Positions 43,545 through 55,988 of a stretch of DNA of 64,000 nucleotides are shown one piece after another. This stretch comes from Hymenochaete sp. R1 (lineage: Eukaryota; Basidiomycota; Agaricomycetes; Hymenochaetales; Hymenochaetaceae), in contig JAFREE010000030.1 of assembly GCA_019400425.1 (NCBI GenBank), positions 124,001 through 188,000 on the forward strand, read 5' to 3'. The position numbers were made by a program, and so were the translations under genes. Each line of letters begins with the position of its first letter. The stretch's first letter is position 1. Under the pieces are notes generated by a model, which was not told the DNA's origin, ran no database searches, and saw only the letters and a list, made by a program, of their open reading frames with translations.

Positions 43545-45690
43545 ATGAAGCAATTAGGGAGGCATATCGAGAGAGATCGTTCGGTGCGTCTACTAATCGG
43601 TCTCCAGATCTTGTACTGCGTGCTCAAACCGGCTTTAGGGATATATCATCCTTCGTCCTGAACAAGATGAAGATATGTGGCACTTGTACAATATCATTCA
43701 GGAAGTCAGCCCGTAATGCTTCTTCCTTTCAACACAACACTCATTCGATGACAGGGTGACGAAGTGCGAGCAACGGCAGATAGGTGGGCATGCAGCAATA
43801 GCACCATTAATATTTGGAGTCTCATGAACACCACCACGTAGGCGTGTTCAGTCTGTGACTGCAACGGGTTCAACGAGCTCGAGGCGAGTCAAGACAATGT
43901 TGACAATCTCGGTGAAGGAGATGCAATTCTATGCGACTGGATCAGCCGCAAATGAAGCCTCTGGATCCGCGGACGACACCTCGAACTCACAAGGGCAGGG
44001 CGCTTCTTTATCAATATCGGGGCAAGTCACTGTGGAGAACGACTTTGTCAAGATGGGAGCTCATCATACTCTCGATCTGGAACTCAACAAGGATGTGCGG
44101 ATAGTCAAAGCGGAATGGGACAGCGTAGCATTCCAGAGGGTGCAGGAGGCATGCAGCGAGCAGCAGGGAGCGGAAGTTGGAGCCATCATCTGTGGTGAAG
44201 GTGCGTTTGATTGCGATGTTACATTGATTGTCATGAATACTGACCTTCACATAGGATCCGCCTTTTTCTTACTACTATCAAACCATATGACGGTACCTCA
44301 GCAACGGATAAACGTTCCCGTTCCCCGAAAACGTCCAGGTTCAACGTCGATGCACGAGAAAGGTCTTGCAAAATTCTACGAAGCCGTTTACCAAGCCCTT
44401 CTTCGGAACACGCCGTATAACACGCTTCGGGCTATCATTGTGGCCAGTCCTGGATTCATTAACGAGGAGATCATTAAGTATATATTCGATCAAGCAGCAA
44501 AGACGAATAACAAGGCTCTTTTGCAAGCTCGGAGAAAGTTTATGAAAGTTCATGTCAGCAGTCCGCACGTGCACAGTCTCATGGAAGTCATGCAGAGCCC
44601 CGAAGTAAGCCCGAAGCATTGCCGCCACAGTAGTTTGTCAAGGGCATGGCACTTACCTGCACCAAATCAGATTGCCTCTCAACTGAAGGAAACAAAATTT
44701 GCTCGGGAGGGCATCATGCTCGACAAGTTAAGCTTCATAGTTCAAAGTCTCTATGACGTCCGAAGGCCGGCCACGTTATCGATGTCCATCTTATGTGTAT
44801 TTTCTATTCTTCTAGATTTCACAAAATGCTCGGCGTCGACGAAATGCGAGCTTGGTATGGTCCTGATCATGTGGCTTTAGCAGCAGATCGGGGGGCAGTT
44901 GGCACGCTCCTTATCTCCGATGCGTTATTCCGGTACGAGTTCATAGCTCATCTTATTGCCATGCACAAAGCGGACTCACTCGACTCTTCACGTTTCTAAC
45001 GCTACACAATCGTTACAATCTTCTTCCGCGACCCTCTACGGCATCCACAACTGAACCGAACCAAATCGACCTCCACATCAATGGGCAATTGACCCTCAAC
45101 CCCTTTCTGTCTCTCTCTCGCCTCTTTCAGCTCAAATGACCCCGTTGAACGGAAAAAGTACGTGAAACTCGTGGAATCCGTGCGTCAGCGAGGCGCGGAG
45201 GTGCTGATTTTCTCGAGCATGCACGAGTCTGGCCAACGTGAGTAGCAGTCATGTAGCGACCATTCTTGCCTTCTTTCCCTGTTGCGATAACATGGCTTCC
45301 ATGTCTCTTCACCCCCTCCTCTCCCGAATTAAACTTCTTTGCCTCGCGGGTTTAATTCCGGCTCCTCCTCCATCCATTCATCCATCCACTAAACGACGAT
45401 TGTCCTGTTTACCGCTCGCATGCACCACGCACCTCCACCTCCACATACAACCACCCTCTTTCCCTCTTCCTTTCAACCGTCCCAAACCTACCTGTCCCGA
45501 AATCTCCCTTCGCAACTGGCACTAACGGAACTCCGCAGAACTCAATCAACTTACCGGGATCGCGGCTATACTTACCTATCCCCTCGACGTTGAGATCGTA
45601 GAAGCGGAGGAGCGGGCCGAGGCGGGAGGAAGAGAGACAGGGCCGACAGAGTCCGAGGTCGATGTCGATGTCGGAAACGGAGGGGGATGA
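43545..45690 (+). CDS. DOM34: DOM34 / Pelota ribosome-rescue factor
   Basis: eRF1-like protein that with Hbs1 splits stalled ribosomes in no-go and non-stop decay. Starts [14 protein letters not shown], then [20 protein letters not shown], the Sm-like N-terminal domain, and [17 protein letters not shown]. The central domain has [20 protein letters not shown] and [20 protein letters not shown]. The C-terminal domain has [60 protein letters not shown] and [20 protein letters not shown]. It ends in an acidic, glycine-rich tail before TGA at 45688-45690. The last two introns are long (about 195 nt, and about 299 nt at 45239-45537), unlike the short introns upstream. Confidence 0.92.
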
Positions 45691-46515
45691 TATGATTCAC
45701 GATTCGACGAGCGGCGCAGATGAACGCAGGAAACAGAACAAAGCAGAAGCAGGGTTTCTTAGAGTTGATGCGCAAGCTCAGCTGAGTTAACTCGTCTTGA
45801 AACCTTAATATCGACACCGTGTCTTCCTCCGTCTCCGTCTCCGCGGGGCTGGTGTTTTTTATTATTATTATTTGTCGAGCACGTGAAGCAGTCGTCCGTC
45901 GGATGGGGGCGGGATGGGCCAGGGCCAGGGATCACACACATATTGCATGTCATTGTCAGCCATTCCACTAATTGGACCAATCACATTAACATTCCATTCA
46001 TTCATATTAGGAAGCTGAGCTGCCAAAAAAGCAAAGTCGTTTTTACTTCTTGATTTGTTGTTGAGCTGGCTTTGGCCTTAACCCAACCCTGGATCCCCAT
46101 CCCCATCGATATCAAACCCAAACTTGTCTCCTCTCCAAGTTTTCCCTCTTCCGTCTTTGCGGCTCAAGGCATTATATTGATATGACGGAGTCGTTTGCAT
46201 TACCAATGGTCCGATTTGGGTTTGAGGCGTATCAGCACCGAATAACTAATGCAGTGGGCAATGCTCCCAGAAAGCTCCCTAGAAGGTCAAGAACTGAACT
46301 TACTTTGAAGAAGCCCGTCGTCGTCCACGTTGAAGTCGCGTTGATGGCCCTCAGGCGTCGGGTATGCGGCACCGTGGCACCGTGACCACCATCCGGGTAT
46401 CCTATCCCAAACCATCCCATCCCATCCATTTCCTTTCTCCCTTGACCAGTACCAGTATCCCTCGACAGAATCGCATCATGACATTGCTAGTGACATCCCG
46501 AAACTGGACACTACC

Positions 46516-46535
46516 TCGAATCGAATCGAATCGAT
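46516..46535. repeat. (TCGAA)n pentanucleotide repeat
   Basis: Three exact copies of tcgaa followed by a diverged fourth (tcgat). Confidence 0.8.
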
Positions 46536-46554
46536 ACCGTCAGACTCGGATACG

Positions 46555-46578
46555 TCCCAGTCCCAGTCCCAGTCCCAG
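46555..46578. repeat. (TCCCAG)4 hexanucleotide repeat
   Basis: Four exact tandem copies of tcccag, followed by the variant ccccag at 46579-46584. Confidence 0.9.
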
Positions 46579-46656
46579 CCCCAGCATGGCAAGTCAACTT
46601 CTTCGACATCTTGAACCTACAGTATACAGTATAGCCCCCCCTTGGTCTCCTTCTCT

Positions 46657-46677
46657 TCTTCCGTCTTCCGTCTTCCG
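46657..46677. repeat. (TCTTCCG)3 heptanucleotide repeat
   Basis: Three exact tandem copies of tcttccg, then a truncated copy. A second seven-base unit, actcgta, is repeated about three times just downstream at 46690-46710. Confidence 0.85.
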
Positions 46678-46990
46678 TCTTCTTCTCCGACTCGTAACTC
46701 GTAACTCGTGACGAGGCCTATAATCCTTACGAGTAATATCTCAGCACTAGCACCAGTACCAATACCAATACCAACGTACTGATCTCATCCGAGCCGCACT
46801 GCATCGGACACTGGCACGCGATCCCGACATACAGCACTAGTATATACAATACATACATACAGTAGGAGCATCGCATCGTGTAGATACAAAACAAAGTCCG
46901 CGTACGTCTCAAGAATCCGTGCGATATACTAGTATACGAATACATAAATATACTGTATATATAGATATTACTAGTGTATCTCCCAGCCCC

Positions 46991-47021
46991 CAGTCAGCCA
47001 GCCAGTCAGTCAGTCAGTCAG
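46991..47021. repeat. (CAGT)n tetranucleotide repeat
   Basis: Run of cagt units, with interrupting cagc/cag units at the left end, and four uninterrupted copies from 47003. Confidence 0.85.
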
Positions 47022-47988
47022 GAACACCCGGCCGGCTTGGCTCGACGACTCAACCTCTCAAACCCAGTCTTTTTTGTAATACTAGTAACTGAGTCCAACG
47101 GAAAGCGGGATCGGGGGCGGAGGGAGTGTTAATTAGGTTTGGTTTGATGAGATGAGATGACGATGGATGGACATTGAGGCTTGAGAAACAGAGACAGAAT
47201 AGAATGAGGAGGGGAAAAAGGAAGGGAATAAGTAAGCTTTAGTATGTATGAGTAAGGTTTTCTCTTCCTTTTTTTTCTTTCTTTCTTAAGGAGACTAGTC
47301 CGCGTCTGCTTCTCATATATAAAAGAAAGAAAGAGGGATTTAAAAAAATCGCAAAGGCAACGGTATCGGCAGGCAGGCAGGTCGAGATTGAGAGAGGGAA
47401 AAGAATAAAGAATAAAAAAAGAGAGCAGTCGAGTCGGCGAGTCACCAGATTTAAAAAAAAAATGAAACCTGTTTTTTTCGCACTGCGAGATGGAGATAGA
47501 TGGTTTACGTTTACACAACAGTCGCGAGAAGAGGGAAAAACACTATAAGATAAAATGAGGAGAAAGCCGGATAGACGAGACGAGAGGTGCTTAAAAACTA
47601 AAAAGAAAAGAAAGAGACAGGGTAAGCAAGAAAAGGAGTAAAAAAAATAGGACAAGAAAACTCGAAAGAGGTGGGTAGGTAGATGAGATCAGTGAGTGAA
47701 AAAAAAAGAGAAAGACGGATAAAGACGTAAAAAAACGACTAGAGATTAGTGCTGGGGACAATAATTCTCGTAAGAACCCGTCGAGGTGAAATGGATAAGA
47801 GGTGGCGGCGAAGGCAGAAAGCAGAAAGAAGCGTTCAAGGAGGTTAGTTAATCGATGGTGGCGGATGGTAGAAGGGTAATTACTCCCCAACACCGGTCGG
47901 CACGTCGACTCGCACTGTTGCTGCTGTTGCTGTTTGATGTACTGCCTTTTCTGCTTCTGCTTCTGCTTCTAGGCTCTCGAAAACGCCA

Positions 47989-50130
47989 CTACGACTTTCC
48001 GTTCACCACCGACGTCGCCAGCTGCCCATTCGGGACAGATGCGTACGGCGACGGGTTATTATGCGACGAGCCTGGACGGGATGACGGCTGTTGAGACGGG
48101 GGTAAAGGGTGGTGAGACGGGTGAGGATGAGAAGAGGAAGAAGGGGGCTGAACGGTAGGGAGATGACCGTATTGAGTAGGAGTAGTAGTAGTACCTGGCG
48201 GGGGAGGAGGATACATGACGGCGTGCGGGGGCATTGAATGGCCATAGGGTGGCATCCCGCCGCCGACGTGCCGCACACTCTCCACTTCGTGTCTCAATAT
48301 GTCGATTTCGCGGACCATGTCCGTCTGGCTTTGCTTCATTTGTTGGATATAGTCGATCGCTGATGTCGTTTGGACAGGAAAAAAAAGGGAAGAGGAGACC
48401 CGTTCAGGACATCGGTCAGTTTACTGGTTGCTATAGAGAGAAGGAGAGGGAGGAGAGACGGTGGGAGTGGGCGATGGGAAAAACGAACCTTTACTCAGGA
48501 TCTCCCATTTGCTGGCCTTCATGCCTCGATCCGCTGGTAGTTGGTCACGAAGCTCGTCGAAGAGATCCCTCATTTCCTTCCGTCGCTTCCGTTCCGCTAG
48601 CTTGTGGGATACTCTCAATTCAGGTGAGCGCGAGTAAGGGGTCGCACCCGGCTCTTTTGGTGGTGCGAGGTGCTGGGAGGCGGAACCAGACGAAATGGGT
48701 GATTCTTCATGACGACCTGTTGGAGACAGCTCCGGGCTTGTGGGAGCGGTTCTCGAGCTTGAGGAAGGCGGAGGGACGTTGGAAGGGGGACGCGAGCGAG
48801 AACGCAGAGCTCGGTCTGCGCGGTTGACAGAGTTGGAGAACATGGCGTCAGGTGCAGACATTCTACGGTCAGCGGGCATGTTGTTGAGAGGGGGAAGGAC
48901 AGAGTGAGGGGGAATGGGAGCATCGTAGTGTCTATTAAAGTTAGGATCCACGGAAGTTGGATGCATGCCTTGAGGCGTGGTGTCGTTAGGACCTCCTGCT
49001 GCTGCACTTGATTTTGCAGGCCACGCGAAAGCAGACATGCTGCTGTTGGGTTGCCTGCCGTGTATCTCACCGGTGAAGCCCGGAGAGTGGAAGCCCGCGC
49101 TGCTTCCGAGAGATGTGCCAGAGAGCATCGATGAAGCGGAGTCTCGTCTGCCGTTGGACCACCACGTTGAAGCGGGTGTTCCGGCGCTCGTGCGTGAATC
49201 AATTGAACCCCTTCTATCATCCAGACTCATCTGAGCCATCCGTTGCGTATCAAAAGCCGAGTTCCGTCGTTTCATAGCTGGCTCGTCAGAGTCTATCTCA
49301 GTTACACTGTTCGGGATCCCTGGCCCGGCAAGCTTGACGTCGACCTCTTCTCCCACCGATGGAAGCTGCCCTCCGCGATCACTGGACATCTTGCGCTTTG
49401 CGCCAAGTTGCGAGTCCGAAGCCTGACCCCCACGTGGATACCCTATCCCAATTGGACCGCCTGGTACCGAATGACGACGCATGTTGTAATCAAAGTTGGG
49501 AGGTAATCTCTGATCATCGCGACGAGAGATGTCATCTTGCTGCTGACCGGCTGAATCCAAGTCCATTTCGTCCCCCGAGCGGGAAGCTGCAGAATGAGTC
49601 GATTCAGCACTTGGAAAACCAAGAAAAAAAAGCCAATCCACATACAGCTCGTACTGGTCCTTATATGTGGAGGCCTCTCAACTGACTCAGAATGAGCATT
49701 GTGAGTGATATGAGGGAAGCATGTAGTACGCACAATGATTCCCACGCTCCTCTGAGCTGTCCCTCCGTCTCAACAGTTCGGCCGGCGCTGGCAGCTGCAG
49801 CGACGCGTTGCCAAAGACAAAAGGCGATGGCGATTCTGTCGTGAATGGGAGAGGGAGGGGAGGAGGAGGCGTCCTGAGGATGTCTGAGCGTCTAGAAGAC
49901 GTGGAGGGGCGCTTTGGCCCGAGGAGGAAATCAGGCGGGGGAGGTCTGAAAGGATTGCTATTGTTCGAGAATGCGGAGGGGCCAACGTGCAATGAAGGAT
50001 CTGTGAGAGAGCCTCTTCGCTGGGATTGAAGGAATTCTAGGGGGGCGAGGGGGAGGGCGGGGGAATGACGACGAGGGGCCGAGTTTGGGCGGTCTCTGTC
50101 CATGGGTGAAGCGATATCCATCTGGTGCAT
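47989..50130 (-). CDS. Basic helix-loop-helix transcription factor
   Basis: Nuclear regulator. The first exon starts [20 protein letters not shown] (ATG 50130; a second ATG lies at 50121) and is Pro/Ser-rich. Splicing joins [10 protein letters not shown] to [16 protein letters not shown] long Ser/Pro-rich middle follows, including [17 protein letters not shown]. The bHLH domain reads [40 protein letters not shown], then [20 protein letters not shown] across an intron (the junction restores the canonical ILSKAIDYI) and a short zipper-like [11 protein letters not shown]. The basic region contains the His-Glu-Arg pattern (H..ER..R) expected for CANNTG binders. The C-terminus is Pro/His/Ser-rich and ends VVNGKS. 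The target genes are unknown. Confidence 0.85.
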
Positions 50131-50878
50131 GTTGTAGGTGTTTGGATGGCGAGGGTATAGAAACGAGGTCAATTATTTAACGAGAAGGGAAGAGAAAAAT
50201 GGAAAAAGAAATAGAGAATAGAGAATGAGGTGTTGAGTAGGAATAGTAGTTGATAGTAGGTTGTACGGAGCGGGGGGTGAGAAAGCAAAGAAATAATAAA
50301 AGAAATGAAAGTGGGGAGAGTGTAGTGGGTGAGTGGGTGGGAGGAAAGAGAGAGCGGGCTGAGCGGAAAGAGAGAGGAAGGATAGGAGAGATCTAGAGGG
50401 AGGGATTGAATTTGAAGAGAGGAAGAGGATTGAAGTGGGAAAAAAAGGAGAATATAATTGGGATTAATGGGATATCGGGTTATTGGCAGATGGGATGCGA
50501 ACGAGTCGGCTATCGGTTCTCTCTCTCTCAGTACTAGTGCTAGCAGTCTCACTCTGCTCTACTTTAATATTCACTCGTACTCTCTCTTCAGAACATGTCC
50601 TCTTCCGTTCGTACCCATAGCCACACCAATCATCACCTCCATCATCAATCCTCTGACAACCACTCATCAATAACTTATCTGCCCTTCATTACATTATACA
50701 TAGCCTTTCTCATCTTAGCAGCAGTAATCCAGTAATCTGTACTCTCAATCCAATCTTACAATGAACGCAGACACTTTCCATACACAGAACTACGCATCCA
50801 TACAACTTCATCTCTCTTCCCCCACCCAGATAAAGTCCCGCATATAAACGTGCCACCCACGCGACCGAGGCACTAATT
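50131..50878. promoter_or_regulatory. Intergenic region between bHLH start and ELG1 end
   Basis: About 750 bp. From 50165 to 50455 the + strand is strongly purine-rich, so the bHLH 5' leader is a long C/T tract. The remainder is AT-rich with no coding sign and should include the ELG1 3' UTR. Confidence 0.4.
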
Positions 50879-53800
50879 CTATCTCTCCGCTTCCACACCT
50901 CCCATTCGCATAGACGACGACGACAACGACAATCCACTCTCGTCCCACTCCCGCCTCTCATCCTCTCCAAGCTCAAAGTACCGCTGATACCCCATCCTCT
51001 GGCTGTTTCGTGTCAGCCTACCTCCTCCGTGCACCGCCGACCGTGACCGCCTTTCGGCCTCATCCGCGGCAATCTTTTCATGCACCCCATCACTCCGATC
51101 AATCCACCTTACCCACGGTTCATAGTCCATCATCAATTCATTCACGCTCGTCCTCCTCCAGACGTGGTTGCCCACAACCTTGTCGAGAACACCGGTCACC
51201 CTCGTGAAATGCACCGCACGGTCGTGAGGGAGCGGGACCTTCCGCCCTTCTAGGCCTCCTCCTCTTCTCAATTCCTTCCGTGTGCCGCTCCGGGCGTTTG
51301 AGACATCACCGCATCCGGGCCCATGCAAAAGAGCTCCTATCTGCCTCTTGATGGAACACGACGCTTCGATGGTGATAGCTTCGTCCCAATTGTACAAGAC
51401 AATCCCGTCCTGTAGATGATTTCCGTCCAAATCGCACTCAAGCTGCGTATAGCCCACTTCATCATCCTTTGATGACGACGAAGTCCCAACCGAATACGAC
51501 TGCACGAATCAATCAGTATGCATGATCCAACGTTCGAGGAAACTTTGAAACTTTTTTACCTTCAGAACGTCCGCCGGCGATCGAGCTAGCTCGCAGTCTA
51601 TTGCCGACACAGAGTCGGAGATGCGCCACAGCCGACGCAACATCCCCGCTCTTCGTTTGTCGCTCGCTTCGGCATTCGGAGTCGGACACGCGCCGTCAGC
51701 TTCGCCTACGTTTGCCACGAGCAGCAGCTCGCCAAGTCCTTCAGCTGCTTCCTCCAGAGTCAAGCTTCCTGCCAGGAGCTCCTCGGAACGTCCTTTCTGA
51801 CTCGGAGGAGATGGAATGGGAGCCTCGAATCCAGGCACGGCCTGACACAGAAATTGCAAACTGTTGATCGCTTGCCGTAGATCAGTCGGAGATGAGGCTA
51901 GATTGACGTTCGCCCGTATAAAGTCATCTGTGGCGTCCATTGGGTCGGAAATGCACCCCTCTTTGTAAAGAGATCGCATGTGGGCCAGTGAGGACGAATA
52001 GCCCACAGAAACCATCATGCATTGCAGGTATGCGGAGGCTTCGTCAGATGGACAAGGCCGGAACGTCAGTATCTCCTGCAATGGCAAAGTACTGCACGGA
52101 ACAAGGTTAGGATCTGGGATGCGATCTCAATAAGATAGTGTTTCATCCGAGTAGATAAACCCAAAAATACCATTGCATGTCATTATCACGGGCCGTCGAG
52201 AATCCTTGATCAGTGTCACCACAGTTGACCAAAACCCGACATCTTCGTTAAATAAGACATCAACTTCCTCAAGAAGAATGATTGATTGACGAGGCAGGGT
52301 CTCCTCCGATTCACCCTCAGGTGTAGCGCGTACGCCTAAAGATAGTTCTGGGAGTGAAAACAAACTTCAATCACTGGCAAAATTAAAGCGATGTTAAAAC
52401 GCACCGTTCTGCCTCTGGCCCTTGCTGTTCCTCAACATGGGCTGGAAGAACATAGCAGTACTGGATGTTGAACCTACGGTGTCACGCACGCCGGATTGAT
52501 TTTTGGTTTGTACGATGTGATTTTTTGAAACATCGCCGACGAGACTCAATAGACTAGCACCATTCCTCTTCCCGATCCCGGGATAGACCTCGAATACTTC
52601 CCATCCCAATTCTTCTGCACATGCGTACACCGCTGCGGTTTTCCCTACACCCTGTGGTCCGGCAAGAAGAATACAATTTGTCAGATGTCCAGAAAAGTCG
52701 TGTGTAGGCACAGATTGCGCTGGGACATCTTTGACGGGCGATTCAGACTTGGCGGAGTCCGGAGGTCGACGGCGAGTAATGCGAGTTCGTTTCGGTTTCC
52801 ATGGACTACTGCATCCACTTTCGTTCACGTCGGCGAGTCCGTTATATGGTTCAGGAGTGGGAGTGACCCAGCGATTGTATAGAGGGGGCTCGTCATCATC
52901 ATCATTATCTTCATCACCTTGTTCGTCAGCGTCATCGTCCGAGACCATCCAATCATCCAAGCTCTCCTCGTCAGAGTCGACCTTTCGTCGCTTTCGAGGC
53001 TTCTCAACAGCGCGAACGATTGTAGGTCTTTTCTGGGTTTGTTTTGTTAACTGTGAAGAACCCATTATCCTCTCACCAGTGATCTGGCCAGAAGCTCTGA
53101 TCTCAAGCGCTATGAGCCAGTCTCGCAGGAAATGTGCCTGCTTGTCATTCCCCAAGACCTCTGCAGCACATCGAGGGTGCCACATCTCGTTCCAGGAAGA
53201 CCCCGACGTATCATAATCTGGGCAAAGAAAACGTGCGAATGCAGGCTTTGAGGCTTCGTTCTGTAAAATTGAGGTGCATCTCTTATGCCCGTCATCCTGA
53301 GAACCAATAGGTTCAACGAGAAATTGTTCGTTATGTGAATCCTGCCAGGGCGGGTTCTTGAGAAAGCCCAATGAGGGCGACGATGTGTGAAGATTTTGAT
53401 CCTGCTGGAAATCGAGCCTGGCTCCTCTGGGCCCTTTCTTACCCAAGTTCGTGAAATGAGACTCGTAGCTCTGTTGTGGGCCGCGAACGTGTTGGCAAGA
53501 GCTCGAAGGAAAACAAGCGGATGCACCCTCTCCCATTGCCATTGCTTTCTGTATCTTTTTCGCTTTAGCTACTCGCCTAGGAGCAAAAAATGACGACGTG
53601 GGTCGGGATGTTTCCAGTATCCGTTTGGCGGTATTTGCGATAGGCCTCGGTCTGGAGGGCGAGGAATCTAGTAATATAGGGGCATCCTGGCTACCGTGTA
53701 TACTGGACATTGTTAAGCCGTTGATATCGTCCGTGACTTCGATAATCTCCACAGTTTCCGTAATGGGCTGAGATGACGGTCCGGCTATTATCTTGTCTAC

Positions 53801-54401
53801 ATGATGATTTTGTTTGGCCTTCGAAAGTTCACTGGATGTCCGGTGGACTGAGCCGCGAGATTTCATCTTGGTCAAGCTCTCTCCTGAGCTCGAATTATCA
53901 TTGGATTCCTCCATCGTCATGCCCTGAGAAACATCGCTTGAGGCGCCACGGATACCTATCGTAGAGAAGAGGGGGAATAATTTCGACTGAGATGCACAGT
54001 CTACTTTCCGTCCCATTAGAACAACATGTCATTTCGAAGGGCGAAACAGATACGCACCTGACGTTTTCATCATTCTCTTTCTCTTAGAGGTCTGCGCAGA
54101 AACGGTGCTCAAAACTTCCTTCTTCCGTTCCTTTTGAGATGCTTGTTGTGTTGATCGAGACCTTGTCGTCATCGTGCGAGGTATAGATGAACCTTCCACA
54201 TCAGCACGTACAGTGGATATGTCTGGAGGAGCCTCAGTGTCTGATTCGGTACAAGATACGTCATGAGAAGAGCCCAAGTGCGCGCCCTTGGGTACATTCC
54301 ATAGATTGAAGAGCGTGGACTGGCCTACTAGCGCGACCTTGGTAGACGTCAACTTGTTGTCAATACGAGGAATCCTTTCTTACCGTTGGTTGTTTCTTCA
54401 T
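50879..54401 (-). CDS. ELG1: ELG1 / ATAD5-type PCNA-unloading clamp loader subunit
   Basis: Large subunit of the alternative RFC complex that removes PCNA, including SUMO-PCNA, from chromatin. Exon 1 is six codons (MKKQPT, ATG 54401) and splices to [18 protein letters not shown]. The long disordered N-terminus repeats that pattern ([17 protein letters not shown]) and has two SUMO-interacting-like strings ([23 protein letters not shown]) and an acidic cluster. AAA+ motifs follow: Walker [41 protein letters not shown], Walker [21 protein letters not shown] and sensor 1 [31 protein letters not shown] follows, then the C-terminal collar region ending [17 protein letters not shown]. The stop is at 50881-50879. 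About seven exons. Confidence 0.88.
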
Positions 54402-54621
54402 AATTTATACCTAAACATTCAGGATTCTAAGTCGTTCGAGTTTTTAGGGTATACGTAGTACAGGAAGGGTAATGTGGATGCAAGAGAGAAGTCAAGAGAC
54501 AAGTGGCTCATCGACGCGACGAACCGCGTCAAGAACGAGAGCGCGCGTCGTGACAAATCGCGTAAAGAACACCAAAATACTGAAGATTGCTCCGAAATTT
54601 CTCTCTTTATCATTGAACTCC

Positions 54622-55982
54622 ATGATGGATCGGAGCGAGTACCGTGGGCAACTACTCCGGGATCTCTCTAGGGAATATCAAGGTTTGGTACATACTCTAC
54701 GGGCAGGCTACTTGTTCTAACTTTGTTAAGACAGACCTAAATGGAACATACGTTGAGACATTGGTGGACCCTACATCTTTAGAATTCTTACGCGCTGTGC
54801 GCATCAACAGACCGGTCATTATTAAAGGTATTGCTACTCGATGATTGAGCGGAAGATAGTTCATATAAAATTTGAGGTTTCGATTTGCACCACACAAAGA
54901 AATGGTCCAATGCATACCTGATCGAGAAAATGGGACAAAGACGCATATCCGTTGCTGTAACACCACATGGGTGCGAATGCTACTTGCATCTTATAAATCG
55001 CTCGTATCTCATGTTTGAAAATGCCCCCAAGAAATGCCGATGCAATTGTTGAAAGTGGAAGCATCAAGTATTTTACCGAACCTCACAGCGAAACATTGAC
55101 AATGGATTGCTTACTGTCGGAACTATCCACTCATGGTCAGTACCGCTGGTGACATCTATTAAGGCTAAGATCGATAATTCGCTTTAGACAATGGGTCACA
55201 GTCTGACGTGTACTACCTACAATCACAAAATGGGAATCTATACTCGACCAGCAATAGCGACAGCGAATTCGAACCTCTTCGAGCAGACGTTCCGAAGGAA
55301 ATACCAATGGCTTCTGAGGCGCTAGGTGAGCGAGCTTTATCCGAGTTTGAGACGAAATTTTCATAAGGAGCGTCTAGGAATGTCTCCAGACGCAGTCAAC
55401 CTTTGGATAGGGAACGAACGTAGCGTAACAAGTATCCACAATGGTGAGCGTCGCTCACGAATGCTTTCGAGGAACATATTTTCACATTGGTATAGATCCC
55501 TACGAGAACCTTTACTTTGTCGTCAGAGGGAGGAAAAATTTCATCCTGTTCCCTCCTACAGAAGGATGTCATCTACAAGGTGAGGATCAATATTGCACTT
55601 TTATTCCACATCACCGATGAGTAGAGTAGAGAAATTATATCCGCACGCAAAATACGTCCGTACGAATAACCAAAGCAAGCTCAGGCTGGAACCCTCTCCT
55701 GCTTCAACACCGCTTGTTCGATGGTCATCCGTCTCGGACCCACTCGAAGCGTCACAGATGCCTTCAGGTGCTTGTCCTGTCCAAATTACGCTTGAGCCTG
55801 GTGAAATGTTATATCTCCCTGCAGCATGGTGGCATTACGTCCAACAAAGTGGACTGACTATTGCGCTGAACTGGTGGTATGATATGGAACCCAGAGGTAT
55901 GGGTTGGATCTGGCAAAATTTCCTGCGCGGTCCAATTGAAGGATTACCCCACGCAAATGGTGAAGATGATACCCAGCGTTGA
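54622..55982 (+). CDS. JMJD7: JmjC-domain lysyl hydroxylase, JMJD7-like
   Basis: Fe(II)/2-oxoglutarate dioxygenase of the JMJD7 group, which in animals hydroxylates lysine of TRAFAC GTPases (DRG1/2). Exon 1 (ATG 54622, with a second ATG at 54625) reads MMDRSEYRGQLLRDLSREYQ. Later exons give YVETLVDPTSLEFLRAVRIN, RPVIIKG, EALGMSPDAVNLWIGNERSV and TSIHNDPYENLYFVVRGRKN with the Fe-binding HxD (His-Asn-Asp). ILFPPTEGCHLQEKLYPHAK follows, then LEPGEMLYLPAAWWHYVQQS with the distal iron His and ALNWWYDMEPRGMGWIW. The stop TGA at 55980-55982 is only 6 bp from the MED20 stop on the other strand. About six exons. Confidence 0.88.
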
Positions 55983-55988
55983 AACCCT

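Larger units (their letters stand above)
45691..47988. other. 2.3-kb non-coding region rich in short tandem repeats
   Basis: The longest gene-free stretch of the window, between the DOM34 and bHLH stop codons. It carries several short tandem repeats (46516-47021) and long A/G-rich stretches on the + strand (about 47101-47225, 47320-47460 and 47520-47850) with poly-A runs. One CACGTG lies at 45880-45885. Open frames on the minus strand here are runs of Ser/Phe/Leu from homopyrimidine sequence and do not look coding. It may include a long 3' UTR of the bHLH gene or a non-coding RNA. Confidence 0.45.

Noticed and set aside
47129..47893. Minus-strand open frames rich in Ser, Phe and Leu
   Set aside because: They are translations of homopyrimidine runs. 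No start context, domain or plausible splice pattern supports them.
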